Shown here piece by piece: positions 27,240-37,175 of a DNA stretch of 64,000 bases. Made by a program: the position numbers and the translations under genes. Source of the stretch: Clostridiales bacterium (GTDB taxonomy: Bacteria > Bacillota > Clostridia > Oscillospirales > Oscillospiraceae); assembly GCA_022768185.1 (NCBI GenBank), contig JALEMS010000004.1, positions 29,092-93,091 on the forward strand, in the 5' to 3' direction. The number at the start of each line of letters is the position of its first letter. The stretch's first letter is position 1. The notes under the pieces were generated by a model. That model did not search any database, was not told the origin of the DNA, and saw nothing but the letters and a program-made list of their open reading frames with translations.

Positions 27240-29312
27240 ATGAACGACAACCTGCTTCTTTTCATTGTTTTCTTCCCCTTTATCGCGGGCCTGCTGGCCT
27301 ACCCGCTCGGCAAGGCGTCCAACCGGGCGCGCAACGTCTGGGTAGGGCTGGTGTCCATCGCGGAGTTTGCCGTGACGGTATACGCCTGCGTGCAGGCCGG
27401 CAGCGGCACACTGCATGCCGGCTGGCAGGGCTTCTGCAGTCTCGGCCTGCGTTTTGAGATGGACGGCTTCCGCCGCGTCTACTGCGTGGTGCTGGCCTTC
27501 ATGTGGATGATGACGCTGCTGTACTCCCCGGAGTATTTCGCCCATCACCATCACCGCAGCCGCTACTACCTGTTCAACCTCTTCACCCTCGGCGCAACAG
27601 CCGGCATGTTTCTTGCGCAGGATCTGTGCACCGCATTCGTCTTCTTTGAGATCATGTCCTTCACGTCCTACACCTGGGTCGTCCAGGAGGAGACGCCGGA
27701 GGCCATCCGCGCAGCCAACACCTACCTTGGCATCTGCATCATCGGCGGCCTGACGGCCCTGATGGGCCTGTTCCTGCTGCAGCACCACCTCGGCACGCTG
27801 GAGATCAGCCGCCTGTATGAGGCGGCCGCCGCCTTTGAAAACAAAACCGTCCTCTACTGGGCCGGCGCGTGCCTGCTGTTCGGCTTCGGCGCAAAGGCCG
27901 GTATGTTCCCGCTGCACATCTGGCTGCCGAAGGCGCACCCGGTGGCCCCGGCTCCGGCCAGCGCCCTGCTCTCCGGCATTCTCACAAAGGCCGGCGTGTT
28001 CGGCATCCTCGCCGTCACCTGCAGCGTGTTCCGCTATGACCCGGCCTGGGGTCGCGTGATCCTCGTGCTCGGCACGGTCACGATGGTGCTCGGCGCGCTG
28101 CTGGCGCTGGTTGGCGTCAATCTCAAGCGCGTGCTCGCCTGCTCCTCGCTGTCGCAGATCGGCTTCATTCTGGTCGGCGTGGGCATGATGGGCCTGCTGG
28201 GCGAGCACAACGCCCTGGCCGGCCGCGGCGCGCTGCTGCACATGGTCAACCACTCCACCTTTAAGCTGGTGCTCTTCATGGTGGCCGGCGTCGTCTTCAT
28301 GAACACGCACAAGCTGGAGCTCAACGACATCCGCGGCTTTGGCCGCGGTAAGCCCCTGCTGCACTTCTGCTATCTCATGGGTGCGCTCGGCATCGGCGGC
28401 ATCCCGCTGTGGAGCGGCTACGTCAGCAAAACGCTGCTGCATGAGTCCATCGTGGAATACGCCGCGGAGCTGGCCGCGCATGGGCTGCCCGCCGGCGGCA
28501 TCCACGCTGTTGAATGGCTGTTTCTCTTCACCGGCGGCCTCACGCTCACCTATATGACCAAGCTTTACGTCGCGCTCTTCTGGGAAAAGAATCCGGATGC
28601 AAAGCTGCAGGCCGCCTACGACCGGAAGCGCCCGTGCATGAATCCTGTCAGCAGGTTCGCACTCGGGGTCCCGGCGGCGGCCATCCTCGTCATGGGTCTG
28701 TTGCCCAACGCCGTGATGGATCGCATCGCCGACGTCGGCACGGACTTTCTGCACCTCGGCCCGATGGAGCACGCCGTGCACTACTTCACATGGACGAACC
28801 TGAAGGGGGCCGTCATCTGCATCGTCATCGCCGCCGTGCTCTATCCGCTCGTCGTTCGCCGTCTGCTGATGCGTACACAAAACGGCGTGCGTGTCTACGT
28901 CAACGTGCTGCCGACGTGGATGGATCTGGAGGACAGCGTCTACCGGCCGTTCTTCCGCGTCCTGTTCCGCTTTCTCGGCAACGTTGCCCACTGTGTATGC
29001 GACGCGCTGGACGCTGTCGTACTGCTGCTGCATAAGCTGATCTTCTTTGCAAAGGACGTAAAGAGCGACGACTCCACCTCCCGCTCGCTCGTCTACCGCA
29101 CCGGCCGCCTGCTCGACCGTGTCTGCGCCGCCTGCAGGGGCGAGCCGCTCGCCTGGGACGAGGAAGGCCCCCATGCAGAGCATATGGTCGAGCGCGCCGC
29201 CGTGCGCCGCTATCGGGAAAGCCTCATCACCAGCGCCATGTCCTTTGCGCTGCTGCTGATGGTGATGGCGCTGGCCGCCGCGTTGATTTATTTGCTGATT
29301 CGCAATACCTGA
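27240..29312 (+). CDS. Antiporter-like subunit 4, long (NuoL/MrpA/HyfB-like)
   Basis: A 690-residue protein: a NuoL-type pump body (about 1-500) with E137 (FVFFEIMSF), K219 (GFGAKAGMFPLHIWLPKA), a lysine in GILTKAGVFG and H/K sites later, then a C-terminal extension. The extension (about 560-690) includes PTWMDLEDSVYRPF, an amphipathic helical stretch and a last membrane segment, as in long subunits of energy-converting hydrogenases. AAAGGAGG precedes the ATG. It closes the operon. No Ni-Fe hydrogenase, ferredoxin or NuoB/C/D/H subunit follows. Confidence 0.9.
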   Translation: MNDNLLLFIVFFPFIAGLLAYPLGKASNRARNVWVGLVSIAEFAVTVYACVQAGSGTLHAGWQGFCSLGLRFEMDGFRRVYCVVLAFMWMMTLLYSPEYFAHHHHRSRYYLFNLFTLGATAGMFLAQDLCTAFVFFEIMSFTSYTWVVQEETPEAIRAANTYLGICIIGGLTALMGLFLLQHHLGTLEISRLYEAAAAFENKTVLYWAGACLLFGFGAKAGMFPLHIWLPKAHPVAPAPASALLSGILTKAGVFGILAVTCSVFRYDPAWGRVILVLGTVTMVLGALLALVGVNLKRVLACSSLSQIGFILVGVGMMGLLGEHNALAGRGALLHMVNHSTFKLVLFMVAGVVFMNTHKLELNDIRGFGRGKPLLHFCYLMGALGIGGIPLWSGYVSKTLLHESIVEYAAELAAHGLPAGGIHAVEWLFLFTGGLTLTYMTKLYVALFWEKNPDAKLQAAYDRKRPCMNPVSRFALGVPAAAILVMGLLPNAVMDRIADVGTDFLHLGPMEHAVHYFTWTNLKGAVICIVIAAVLYPLVVRRLLMRTQNGVRVYVNVLPTWMDLEDSVYRPFFRVLFRFLGNVAHCVCDALDAVVLLLHKLIFFAKDVKSDDSTSRSLVYRTGRLLDRVCAACRGEPLAWDEEGPHAEHMVERAAVRRYRESLITSAMSFALLLMVMALAAALIYLLIRNT

Positions 29313-29337
29313 GCGCACACACCTGAGCCTGCCCTTT

Positions 29338-29374
29338 CGTGCTGTTCCGCATGCTGCGCGTGCGGAACAGCACG
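29338..29374 (+). terminator. Hairpin after the antiporter operon
   Basis: CGTGCTGTTCCGCA (29338-29351) pairs with TGCGGAACAGCACG (29361-29374). There is no T-run, so termination by this element alone is uncertain. Confidence 0.5.
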
Positions 29375-29425
29375 ACGCATCAACCGGGGAACACCTGTCA
29401 TAACGCAAATTTAGGGGAGCCGGTC

Positions 29426-29462
29426 GGGTGAAAACACAGCGCACGACGCTGTGTTTTCACCC
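29426..29462 (+). terminator. Strong hairpin, likely operon terminator
   Basis: A 16-bp perfect inverted repeat, GGGTGAAAACACAGCG (29426-29441) with its complement at 29447-29462, has a 5-base loop. The T-tract (TTTT) lies inside the stem rather than after it. Confidence 0.6.
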
Positions 29463-29512
29463 GGCTGGCGCCCGTATTTCTTTCTCCGGGAAACGCATGG
29501 CAACAAATTTAT

Positions 29513-29541
29513 TTGAAAAACGATCAAAATTATTATATAAT
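29513..29541 (+). promoter_or_regulatory. Promoter of the dehydratase-activase gene
   Basis: TTGAAA (29513-29518) and a perfect TATAAT (29536-29541) are 17 bases apart in an AT-rich patch that stands out from the GC-rich surroundings. Confidence 0.85.
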
Positions 29542-29585
29542 AAAAAATTAACAATACGTACTACAGGAAACGAGGTATATCCCCC

Positions 29586-32500
29586 ATGCTGGGAAGCTAC
29601 GCATTTGGCATCGACATTGGCTCCACCACCGTAAAGGTCGCGCTGCTCGACCAACAGCTCCGCCTGCTTTACGCAGACTATCAGCGCCATTTCGCCAACA
29701 TTCAGGAAACGCTCGCCGAGCTGCTCGAGCGTGCCTGCGCCAAGCTCGGCAGTCTGACGCTGCGCCCCGTCATCACCGGCTCCGGCGGTCTGGCGCTGGC
29801 ACAAAAGCTGGGTATCCCGTTCGTTCAGGAGGTCATCGCCGTCTCCGCCGCGCTGCGGAAGGAAGCCCCCCAGACGGATGTGGCCATCGAGCTGGGCGGC
29901 GAGGACGCCAAGATCATTTATTTTGAAAACGGCAACACCGAGCAGCGCATGAACGGCATCTGCGCCGGCGGTACCGGTGCGTTCATCGACCAGATGGCCA
30001 CCCTGCTGCACACCGATGCAGCCGGCCTCAACGAGCTGGCCGAGCAGAGCGCCTCCATCTATCCCATCGCCGCACGCTGCGGCGTGTTTGCAAAAACCGA
30101 CATTCAGCCGCTCATCAACGACGGCGCGGCACGTGAGGACCTGGCCGCCTCCATCTTTCAGGCGGTCGTCAACCAGACCATTTCCGGCCTGGCCTGCGGC
30201 AAGCCCATCCGCGGCCACGTGGCCTTTCTCGGCGGCCCGCTGCACTTTCTGCCGCAGCTCAAGCAGCGCTTTGTCCTCACGCTCGGACTGGACGAAGCGC
30301 ACACCATCGCCCCGGAGCAGGCGCACCTGTTTGCCGCCATCGGCAGCGCCATGCAGGCCGACGGCGCGCCCGAATGCAGCGCAGACGAACTGATCGCCCG
30401 ACTGCACAGTCATGTTGCCATCGACATGGAGGTAGAGCGCCTTGCCCCGCTGTTTGAAAGCGAGGCGGACTATGCCGCCTTCATCGCGCGCCAGAACCGC
30501 TACCATGTGCCCCGCCGCCCGCTTGAGCACTATCGCGGCCGCTGCTACCTGGGCATCGACGCCGGCTCTACCACGACGAAGGCCGTGCTGGTCGGTGAGG
30601 ACGGCGCCCTGCTTTACGGCTTTTACGACAACAACCACGGCAACCCGCTCTCCACCGCCATCCGCGCCATGCGCGAGATCCACCACGTGCTGCCCGAGGG
30701 CGCGGAAATTGCCTGGTCGTGCTCCACGGGGTATGGCGAGGCGCTCATCAAGGCCGCGCTCGAGCTGGACGAGGGCGAGGTGGAAACCGTCGCGCACTAC
30801 ACCGCCGCCGCCTTTTTCGATCCGCAGGTCGACTGTATCCTCGATATCGGCGGGCAGGACATGAAATGCATCACCATCCGCGACGGCGCGGTGGACAGTG
30901 TGCTGCTCAACGAAGCCTGCTCCTCCGGCTGCGGCTCGTTCATCGAAACGTTTGCCCAGTCGCTCGGCTGCACGGTTCAGGAATTTGCGCAGCAGGCCCT
31001 GCACGCGGCGCACCCGATCGACCTGGGCACCCGCTGCACCGTGTTCATGAACTCCAAGGTCAAGCAGGCCCAAAAGGAAGGCGCAACCGTTGCCGACATT
31101 TCCGCAGGTCTGGCCTATTCCGTCATCAAAAACGCGCTTTATAAGGTCATCAAGGTCTCAGACGCCTCGCAGCTGGGCCGCCATATCGTTGCCCAGGGCG
31201 GCACATTCTACAACGACGCCGTGCTCAAGAGCTTCGAGCGCATCGCCGGCTGTGAGGTCATCCGTCCGGACATCGCCGGCCTCATGGGTGCGTTCGGCGC
31301 AGCCCTCATCGCACGCGACCGCGCCGTGCCAGGCCGGGCCTCGTCCATGCTGCCCATGGAGCAGATTTCCGCCCTGCAAAGCACCACGACCATGACCAAC
31401 TGTAACGGCTGCTCCAATCACTGCCGCCTCACCGTCAATCATTTTTCCGACGGCCGCCGCTACATCAGCGGAAACCGCTGCGAACGCGGCGCAGGCAAGG
31501 CAAAGCGCCTGTCGGATGTTCCGAATCTCTTTGAATACAAATGCCGGCGGTTGTTCGACTATACGCCTTTGCAGGGCGAACAGGCGCCGCGCGGGCGCGT
31601 GGGTCTGCCGCGCGTGCTCAATTTCTACGAAAACTATCCCTTCTGGTTCACATTCTTCACGAAGCTTGGCTATGAGGTGGTGCTCTCGCCGGAGTCGACG
31701 CGCAAGATCTACGAGCTGGGCATCGAGTCGATCCCCAGCGAATCGGAGTGCTATCCGGCAAAGCTGGCCCACGGCCATGTCATGTGGCTGCTGCAGCAGG
31801 GCGTATCCTACATTTTCTATCCCTGCATCCCCTACGAGCGCGCGGAGTTCCCCGGGGCCGTCAATCACTATAACTGCCCCATCGTCACCTCCTATGCGGA
31901 AAACATCAAAAACAACATAGAGGAGCTGACCGCGCCGGGCGTACGCTTTGAGTGCCCGTTTCTGGCCTTTACCAGCGAGGAGACCCTGACCGACGGTCTG
32001 CTCAAGGCCTTCCCCGCGCTGCCGCAGAACGAGGTTCGCGCTGCCGCACATGCCGGCTGGGAGGAGCTGGCCCGCATGCGTGAGGACATCCGCCGCAAGG
32101 GCGAGGAAACGCTCGACTGGATGCAGAAAAACGGCCGCACCGGCATTGTCCTGGCCGGCAGGCCATACCATCTCGACCCTGAAATTCACCACGGGATCCC
32201 GGAGATGATCGCCTCCTACGGTGTGGCCGTGCTGACGGAGGACGCCGTGTCCCACCTGGCCCCGATTGAGCGCCCGCTGCGTGTCAACGACCAGTGGATG
32301 TACCACACCCGGCTGTACGCTGCAGCCGCCCTCGTGCGTCAGCGGGAGGATCTCAATCTCATCCAGCTCAATTCCTTCGGCTGCGGTCTGGACGCCGTCA
32401 CCACCGATCAGGTACACGAGATTCTTGAATCTGCCGGCAAGATCTACACCTGTCTGAAGATCGACGAGGTCAATAACCTTGGCGCGGCGCGCATCCGTGT

Positions 32501-33821
32501 GCGCTCGCTGCTGGCTGCGCTGGCGGCCCGGCAGAAGGCGGGCATGCCGCGCGTCATCCGGCCCATGTCCATCGAGCGCGTCCCCTTCACCAGGCAGATG
32601 CGGAAGGAATACACCATTCTCTGTCCGCAGATGGCTCCCATCCACTTTGCCATCATTGAGGAGGCCTTCCGCGCCAGCGGCTACCGGCTGGTAATCCTGT
32701 CCAATGACAACAAGCAGGCCGTAAACGTCGGCCTCAAATACGTCAACAACGACGCCTGCTACCCCTCCCTGCTTGTGGTGGGACAGATCATGCAGGCGCT
32801 GCTCAGCGGCGAGTACGATCTCAACCGTACCGCCGTCATCATGAGCCAGACCGGCGGCGGCTGCCGCGCGTCCAACTATATTGCCTTCATCCGCCGCGCG
32901 CTGAAGAAGGCCGGCATGGAGCAGATTCCCGTCATCTCCGCCAACCTCAGCGGACTGGAGCAGCACCCCGGCTTCAAAATCACGCCGGGTCTCGCCGTCC
33001 GCGCTGCCATGGCTGCGGGCCTGGGAGATGTGCTGATGCGCTGCATCTACCGCATGCGGCCCTACGAGCTGGAGCCAGGCGCGGTCAACGCCCTGCACCG
33101 CCGGTGGGAAGCGCGCTGCCGCGCCCTTGTCGCCTCGGCACACCCGTCGCTGGCCGCTTACCGGCGCATGTGCCGCCAAATCATCGAAGACTTCGACCGC
33201 GTCCCCATCTCGGAGGAACGCAAGGTGCGCGTCGGCGTGGTCGGCGAGATCCTCGTCAAGTTCTCCCCCATGGCCAACAATCATCTGGTGGACACACTCG
33301 AGCGCGAGGGCGCAGAGGCTGTTGTGCCCGATCTGCTCGACTTCATGAGCTACTGCCTGTACAACACCAACTTCAAGGCCGAATACCTCGGCACGAAGCC
33401 CTCCTCCGCACGCAAGGCCAATCTTGGCATCCGGCTGATCGAATGGCTGCGCAAAACCGCTGTGGAGGCCTTCTCCCGCAGCAGGCACTTCACTCCGCCG
33501 GCCCGCATCGAGCACCTGGCCGAGATGGCCAAAGCCGTCGTCTCGCTCGGCAACCAGACCGGCGAAGGGTGGTTTCTCACCGGCGAAATGCTTGAGCTGA
33601 TCGAAAGCGGCGTGCCGAACATCGTGTGCACGCAGCCCTTCGGCTGCCTGCCCAACCACATTGTCGGAAAGGGCGTCATCAAGCAGCTGCGCCGCCTGCA
33701 TCCCGAGGCCAACATCGTCGCCATCGACTACGACCCCGGCGCCAGCGAGGTCAACCAGCTCAACCGCCTCAAACTGATGCTCTCCAATGCACAGCGGAAC
33801 CTGCAGGCACAGAATGGATAA
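29586..33821 (+). CDS. Giant 2-hydroxyacyl-CoA dehydratase/activase-type protein
   Basis: A 1411-residue single-chain protein. It has two BadF/BcrA ASKHA ATPase domains: the first begins [15 protein letters not shown] (residue 8) and the second [15 protein letters not shown] (about residue 322). Each has a glycine-rich GGTGAF or SGCGSF loop at the cluster-binding dimer region of activases. A cysteine-rich segment [10 protein letters not shown] follows near residue 605. The second half is DUF2229/HgdB-like, with cysteines in [19 protein letters not shown] and GGGCRASNY. This is the layout of activase-reductase proteins of the double-cubane family that drive ATP-dependent low-potential electron transfer. 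The substrate is unknown; no dehydratase operon (hgdAB or acyl-CoA genes) is nearby. GAGG lies 10 bases before the ATG. Confidence 0.85.
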   Translation: MLGSYAFGIDIGSTTVKVALLDQQLRLLYADYQRHFANIQETLAELLERACAKLGSLTLRPVITGSGGLALAQKLGIPFVQEVIAVSAALRKEAPQTDVAIELGGEDAKIIYFENGNTEQRMNGICAGGTGAFIDQMATLLHTDAAGLNELAEQSASIYPIAARCGVFAKTDIQPLINDGAAREDLAASIFQAVVNQTISGLACGKPIRGHVAFLGGPLHFLPQLKQRFVLTLGLDEAHTIAPEQAHLFAAIGSAMQADGAPECSADELIARLHSHVAIDMEVERLAPLFESEADYAAFIARQNRYHVPRRPLEHYRGRCYLGIDAGSTTTKAVLVGEDGALLYGFYDNNHGNPLSTAIRAMREIHHVLPEGAEIAWSCSTGYGEALIKAALELDEGEVETVAHYTAAAFFDPQVDCILDIGGQDMKCITIRDGAVDSVLLNEACSSGCGSFIETFAQSLGCTVQEFAQQALHAAHPIDLGTRCTVFMNSKVKQAQKEGATVADISAGLAYSVIKNALYKVIKVSDASQLGRHIVAQGGTFYNDAVLKSFERIAGCEVIRPDIAGLMGAFGAALIARDRAVPGRASSMLPMEQISALQSTTTMTNCNGCSNHCRLTVNHFSDGRRYISGNRCERGAGKAKRLSDVPNLFEYKCRRLFDYTPLQGEQAPRGRVGLPRVLNFYENYPFWFTFFTKLGYEVVLSPESTRKIYELGIESIPSESECYPAKLAHGHVMWLLQQGVSYIFYPCIPYERAEFPGAVNHYNCPIVTSYAENIKNNIEELTAPGVRFECPFLAFTSEETLTDGLLKAFPALPQNEVRAAAHAGWEELARMREDIRRKGEETLDWMQKNGRTGIVLAGRPYHLDPEIHHGIPEMIASYGVAVLTEDAVSHLAPIERPLRVNDQWMYHTRLYAAAALVRQREDLNLIQLNSFGCGLDAVTTDQVHEILESAGKIYTCLKIDEVNNLGAARIRVRSLLAALAARQKAGMPRVIRPMSIERVPFTRQMRKEYTILCPQMAPIHFAIIEEAFRASGYRLVILSNDNKQAVNVGLKYVNNDACYPSLLVVGQIMQALLSGEYDLNRTAVIMSQTGGGCRASNYIAFIRRALKKAGMEQIPVISANLSGLEQHPGFKITPGLAVRAAMAAGLGDVLMRCIYRMRPYELEPGAVNALHRRWEARCRALVASAHPSLAAYRRMCRQIIEDFDRVPISEERKVRVGVVGEILVKFSPMANNHLVDTLEREGAEAVVPDLLDFMSYCLYNTNFKAEYLGTKPSSARKANLGIRLIEWLRKTAVEAFSRSRHFTPPARIEHLAEMAKAVVSLGNQTGEGWFLTGEMLELIESGVPNIVCTQPFGCLPNHIVGKGVIKQLRRLHPEANIVAIDYDPGASEVNQLNRLKLMLSNAQRNLQAQNG

Positions 33822-33861
33822 CACAGAGCTTCCGGGGCCGGTAACGCGGTCCCGGAACACA

Positions 33862-33896
33862 GAAAGCCCGGACAGCCTTATGCTGTCCGGGCTTTC
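33862..33896. terminator. Bidirectional terminator
   Basis: GAAAGCCCGGACAGC (33862-33876) pairs with GCTGTCCGGGCTTTC (33882-33896). It sits between two convergent genes and can serve both. Confidence 0.85.
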
Positions 33897-33910
33897 AACA
33901 ATATTTCGGT

Positions 33911-34342
33911 TTATCTGCGGCGGCGGCCGCTGCTCCGGCGGTTCTCACGCTGGCGTGTGTCGGAAATGCGGCTGTCAGACTCCTGCATAAAGTGCCGCAG
34001 CTTATCCTCAAACAGCGCGTCGCCCGACAAGGGCTGCGCCGGGCCGTTCTGAATTGCAGGGCGGCGCGGCGTCTGCGGACGCGGCCGCTCCGGCGGCATC
34101 TGCTGCTCAACAGCGCGCTTGATGGACAGGTTGATGCGGTTGCCCTCTCCATAGGCCAGCAGCTTCACACGGACGGTCTGCCCCACCTGCAGATGATCGT
34201 GGATGTCCTTTACATAGGTGTCGGCAATTTCCGAAATGTGCACCAATCCGCTCTGCCCGTCCGGCATGGCAATGAATGCGCCGAACGCTGCGATGCCCGT
34301 CACCTTTCCTTCAAACACTGCGCCTGCTTCCAACTGTGCCAA
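33911..34342 (-). CDS. S1 domain RNA-binding protein (YabR-like)
   Basis: A single S1 OB-fold (about residues 1-72: AGAVFEGKVTGIAAFGAFIA, then SGLVHISEIAD and VGQTVRVKLLAYGEGNRINLSIKRA in parts) is followed by a Pro/Arg-rich disordered tail ending RRSSGRRRR. Its place after divIC matches yabR of Bacillus subtilis. I start at TTG 34342, 8 bases after GGAGG; the ATG at 34357 is also in frame but overlaps that site. It probably binds RNA or ribosomes; the exact role is unknown. Confidence 0.85.
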   Translation of the reverse strand: MAQLEAGAVFEGKVTGIAAFGAFIAMPDGQSGLVHISEIADTYVKDIHDHLQVGQTVRVKLLAYGEGNRINLSIKRAVEQQMPPERPRPQTPRRPAIQNGPAQPLSGDALFEDKLRHFMQESDSRISDTRQRENRRSSGRRRR

Positions 34343-34471
34343 GGCCCTGTCCTCCATTGTATCTTTCTGTCAATACGCGACGCCAACCGCGACCGGAAAA
34401 CCGCTTGTAAAGGCCTCTGCCCGCCGCACCCGCGCAGCCATGACACACCGGGCGCAGCACAACGGCGCGCC

Positions 34472-34750
34472 TCAGTTGCTCACATCATAAAAAATCTTCT
34501 CGCCGGGTTTGACGAGGCCCAGCTTTGTGCGTGCAATGCTTTCAATGGTCGAATCATCCCCGGCGTGCTCGATGTCGTAGGAGATTTCGGCGTTTTCCTG
34601 CATCAGATCGGTCACCTGCTGCCGCACGGTCTCCTGCGCCTGACGCGCCTCGGTAATCTGTGCCCGGGTGCGGATCAGACTGACGCAGGCGTAGACCACC
34701 AGAAGAGCAATGACGATCTTCGTAAAAATACTTGCCCGCTTGAGCTTCAA
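34472..34750 (-). CDS. divIC: Septum formation initiator DivIC/FtsB-like
   Basis: A small bitopic protein: a short basic N-terminus (KLKRASIFTK), one membrane segment (about 10-28), then a coiled coil rich in Gln/Glu and the conserved C-terminal ESIARTKLGLVKPGEKIFYD, the hallmark of FtsB/DivIC. It works with FtsL and DivIB at the division septum. The TTG at 34750 follows AGGAGGAGGGAG and gives 92 residues; the frame is open back to a GTG at 34789. The upstream yabQ frame runs over most of this gene. Confidence 0.88.
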   Translation of the reverse strand: MKLKRASIFTKIVIALLVVYACVSLIRTRAQITEARQAQETVRQQVTDLMQENAEISYDIEHAGDDSTIESIARTKLGLVKPGEKIFYDVSN

Positions 34751-35225
34751 ATTCCGCTCCCTCCTCCTGTGCTGCAATGCGCCTTGCACCTATTTGATTT
34801 ATTGTAAACCATTTCCATACGTTTTTAAAGAGTTTTTTCAAAAGTTTTTTCGTGCGGTCGGACGCACGGCCGCACGTGCGTCGCACCGGGCGCAGCGCAC
34901 GCCGTCCGGCATGCGCAAACGTCTCCAGCAGGCGCACGCATGCCTTTGTCACGGCCCGCCCGGCCAGCAGCAGCCAGACGGACGCGCCGGCTGCCGCACC
35001 CGCCAGCATGAACAGGCGCAGCTCCCCGCGCCCCGGCAGCAGCCCGAACAGAAACAGCGCCGCCCCTGTCAGCAGCCAGAACGCCGCGTCCGACGCCGCC
35101 GTCACAGCCCCGCGCCGCGCCCACAGCCGCAGCGCGCGCAGCAGGCTGTACACCACACCCAGTCCGGCCCCGAGCGCCGCCGACAGCAGCAGCTGCACGC
35201 CCTGCTGAGAGACCGGCAGCTCCAT
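34554..35225 (-). CDS. yabQ: Spore cortex biosynthesis protein YabQ
   Basis: The first about 140 residues are YabQ: a short N-terminus, four hydrophobic segments (LGAGLGVVYSLLRALRLW; FWLLTGAALFLFGLLPGRGELR; MLAGAAAGASVWLLL) and a basic Lys/Arg tail (TKKLLKKLFKNVWKW). YabQ is a mother-cell membrane protein needed for the spore cortex. After about residue 158 the frame continues across divIC in another frame, with shadow-like composition, so the true C-terminus is doubtful. Two A6 runs in the Lys codons (34840-34865) could hide a one-base error or a slip; a one-base shift would give a stop just before divIC. The ATG overlaps the yabP stop by 1 base. Confidence 0.72.
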   Translation of the reverse strand: MELPVSQQGVQLLLSAALGAGLGVVYSLLRALRLWARRGAVTAASDAAFWLLTGAALFLFGLLPGRGELRLFMLAGAAAGASVWLLLAGRAVTKACVRLLETFAHAGRRALRPVRRTCGRASDRTKKLLKKLFKNVWKWFTINQIGARRIAAQEEGAEFEAQAGKYFYEDRHCSSGGLRLRQSDPHPGTDYRGASGAGDRAAAGDRSDAGKRRNLLRHRARRG

Positions 35226-35506
35226 TACTTAAACAGGCGGCTCCAGAAGCCGCCCTTCGGCTCCGGCTCGAGATAGCACAGCTCGGCGATCTGTCCGGTG
35301 ACGAGCAGCTCTCCCGTGTCGAGACTGAGCTTTCCGATGTGCAGCTCGCTTCCGCGCACGATCAGGCCGCCGAGATCGGTGGTCATGACAATCTCGGCCT
35401 CGTCAAAGCTGTCCACCTCCTCCACGCCGGAAACGGTCAGCCTGGCTCGTTCCTCTAAAATCAGATGATGCGGACGCTGCTGGCGCGGCGCTTCCTCATA
35501 CGGCAT
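35225..35506 (-). CDS. yabP: Sporulation protein YabP
   Basis: A 93-residue YabP/YqfC family protein with the beta-rich core HLILEERARLTVSGVEEV, DEAEIVMTTDLGGLIVRG and LHIGKLSLDTGELLVTG. Needed for sporulation at a late stage together with YabQ. The ATG at 35506 follows AGGAGGAG (35513-35520). A sigma-E-like promoter lies upstream and yabQ follows directly. Confidence 0.92.
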   Translation of the reverse strand: MPYEEAPRQQRPHHLILEERARLTVSGVEEVDSFDEAEIVMTTDLGGLIVRGSELHIGKLSLDTGELLVTGQIAELCYLEPEPKGGFWSRLFK

Positions 35507-35537
35507 AGGGCGCTCCTCCTTCAGGCGGTTTTGTCCC

Positions 35538-35566
35538 ATTGTATGCCGGACAGGCCGGGGGTATGC
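35538..35566 (-). promoter_or_regulatory. Sigma-E-type promoter for yabPQ
   Basis: On the minus strand GCATACC (35566-35560) and CATACAAT (35545-35538) are 14 bases apart. This matches the sigma-E pattern (ATA-type -35, CATACAnT -10). yabPQ expression under sigma-E is known in Bacillus subtilis. Confidence 0.55.
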
Positions 35567-35576
35567 CGCTGCAGAC

Positions 35577-35615
35577 AAAAAAGCCCCCGCGCGGTCGAAT
35601 GGCCGCTGCGGGAGC
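35577..35615 (-). terminator. Terminator of the J-domain gene
   Basis: On the minus strand an imperfect GC-rich hairpin (GCTCCCGC near 35615 pairing with GCGGGGGC ending at 35583) is followed by six T (35582-35577). It lies between the J-domain gene and yabP. Confidence 0.8.
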
Positions 35616-35629
35616 GTCTCTCTTTTCAC

Positions 35630-36322
35630 TTAGAAGCAGCACCAGTACGGCCTGCAGCAGCACTGCAGCGCCAGCAGGCTCGCACACAGCGCGCCGCCGC
35701 CCACGCGGATGCCGGGGAATCCCGCGCTTGCCGTCTGATAGGCCGTACCGCCCTGCTGCAGCTGTACATACAGCCGCTGATACTGCAGGTTGTCCGGTTC
35801 CATCTCCACCGCACGGCGCGCATGCTCCAGCGCGGCAATACGGTTGCCCAGGCCCATGTTCGTCATTGCGCTGAGGTAAAACCACTGCGCATCCCGCTCG
35901 GCGGCGGGGATGTTTGTCAGCACCGTCATGGCCTCTTTATAGTGCCGGCTGTTGATGTAGTTGATTGCCGCCTGATATTCCACACGCTCGCGCTTGCGCT
36001 GCGCGCCGGTGAAGTCGGAAAACGGATCCCAGTTGAAGCCGCCGAAGCCATAGCCCTGACTGCTCTGCTGCCCGGCACGCTGCTGGCTGCCGTAGGCGCT
36101 CTGGCGGGCAGCGCCGCCATAAGACGCTTGTCCATAAGACGCCTGCGGGTTTTTGATCTGGTCGTAGGCCGCATTGATCTCATTCATTTTCTCGGCCGCT
36201 GCCGCGTCGCCGGGATTGCGATCCGGATGGTATTTCTTTGCAAGGCTGCGGTATGCCGCCTTAATCTCCTCGTCTGTAGCGTTGGGCGAAACACCCAGCA
36301 CCTGATAAGGGTCAGGTATCAT
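35630..36322 (-). CDS. J-domain protein with C-terminal helical repeats
   Basis: A 230-residue protein with an N-terminal J domain (about 3-60) carrying the HPD motif in [11 protein letters not shown], which stimulates DnaK ATPase. A Gly/Ser/Tyr/Gln-rich linker (60-105) follows. A TPR-like helical part ([33 protein letters not shown]) comes next, and the protein ends with a cysteine cluster, [12 protein letters not shown]. It is a type III-like J protein, not DnaJ itself. It overlaps the upstream DUF5685 gene by 11 bases. Confidence 0.88.
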   Translation of the reverse strand: MIPDPYQVLGVSPNATDEEIKAAYRSLAKKYHPDRNPGDAAAAEKMNEINAAYDQIKNPQASYGQASYGGAARQSAYGSQQRAGQQSSQGYGFGGFNWDPFSDFTGAQRKRERVEYQAAINYINSRHYKEAMTVLTNIPAAERDAQWFYLSAMTNMGLGNRIAALEHARRAVEMEPDNLQYQRLYVQLQQGGTAYQTASAGFPGIRVGGGALCASLLALQCCCRPYWCCF

Positions 36323-37163
36323 GGCCTGCCCGTCCTTTCTGCTCCTTCTTTCTTGCCTGCTCCAGCTCGAAGCGCTGCCAAACGCCGGAATAAAGGATGT
36401 TTTTCAAAATCGACACGTCCTGTACCAGCGGCAGCCGCTCAAACTGCGCCGTACAGTCTCCGATGAGCATCGCGAGCATTCTGCGCCAGTCCTCCGCCGT
36501 GTACCCGGCCCGCTGCAGCTCCACCAATGGATTATACCGTCCACGACGCATATCGCCCGGCAGATCGGTCACTGCATCCATGATGTACACGAAGCGCCCC
36601 AGGCTCTCGCCCATGGCGCGCAGCGTGTCCTCCCAACGATCCTGCCTCCAGAGAAACAGCGCGCCCATCAGCCGTCCGAAGCAGTTGGCCGCGCCGTCCG
36701 GGTTCGGCTCGGCGCGCTGCTCGATGGCTGACAGCGCAGCCAGACACTGCTCGATTTCCCGGCATTGCCCGGGATACCGCTCCGCCACCGCCTCATAGTG
36801 CCCGCGCAGCAAACGCGCCTGATACAGGCGCAGGCGGCGGTGCTCGTCGTTCCAGTCGTCCATGCAGTTATGATAGGCCAGCGCCACGTTCATATCTGCG
36901 GCGTAATCAAGCGCCGCGCTCTCGGCGAAGCCATGCCGGCGCACCGGATGCACCAGGCACCGTTCGCTTCCCTGCCGCTCCTCCGGCTCGTAAAGCGAGG
37001 AAAGCAGCATTGCCAGAAACACCATATCATAGTGCAGCACGAAACGGCAGGCCGTTCCGTGCCGTCTGCACAGCGCGCGGCATAATCCGCAATAGCAGCT
37101 GCGGTAGCGCGCCTGCTCCTGCTGGGAAAGCCCCTGCTGATTTGCAATGACATAACCAAACAT
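36312..37163 (-). CDS. DUF5685 family protein
   Basis: A 283-residue all-helical protein typical of clostridial DUF5685. It opens [17 protein letters not shown], then [17 protein letters not shown] with a Cys-x-x-Cys pair that could bind metal. Conserved text includes [22 protein letters not shown] and [15 protein letters not shown], acidic helices like those of polyprenyl-related enzymes. The function is unknown. It is coupled to the J-domain gene downstream, which hints at a chaperone-linked role. Confidence 0.82.
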   Translation of the reverse strand: MFGYVIANQQGLSQQEQARYRSCYCGLCRALCRRHGTACRFVLHYDMVFLAMLLSSLYEPEERQGSERCLVHPVRRHGFAESAALDYAADMNVALAYHNCMDDWNDEHRRLRLYQARLLRGHYEAVAERYPGQCREIEQCLAALSAIEQRAEPNPDGAANCFGRLMGALFLWRQDRWEDTLRAMGESLGRFVYIMDAVTDLPGDMRRGRYNPLVELQRAGYTAEDWRRMLAMLIGDCTAQFERLPLVQDVSILKNILYSGVWQRFELEQARKKEQKGRAGHDT

Positions 37164-37175
37164 AAAAAGGTCGCC

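Noticed and set aside
25626..29444. Minus-strand open frame of 1272 codons opposite the antiporter genes
   Set aside because: Antisense shadow. It spans three genes, has no ribosome site and no recognisable domain.
31158..33860. Minus-strand open frame of 900 codons opposite the activase gene
   Set aside because: Antisense shadow with no motif. The plus-strand protein is certain.
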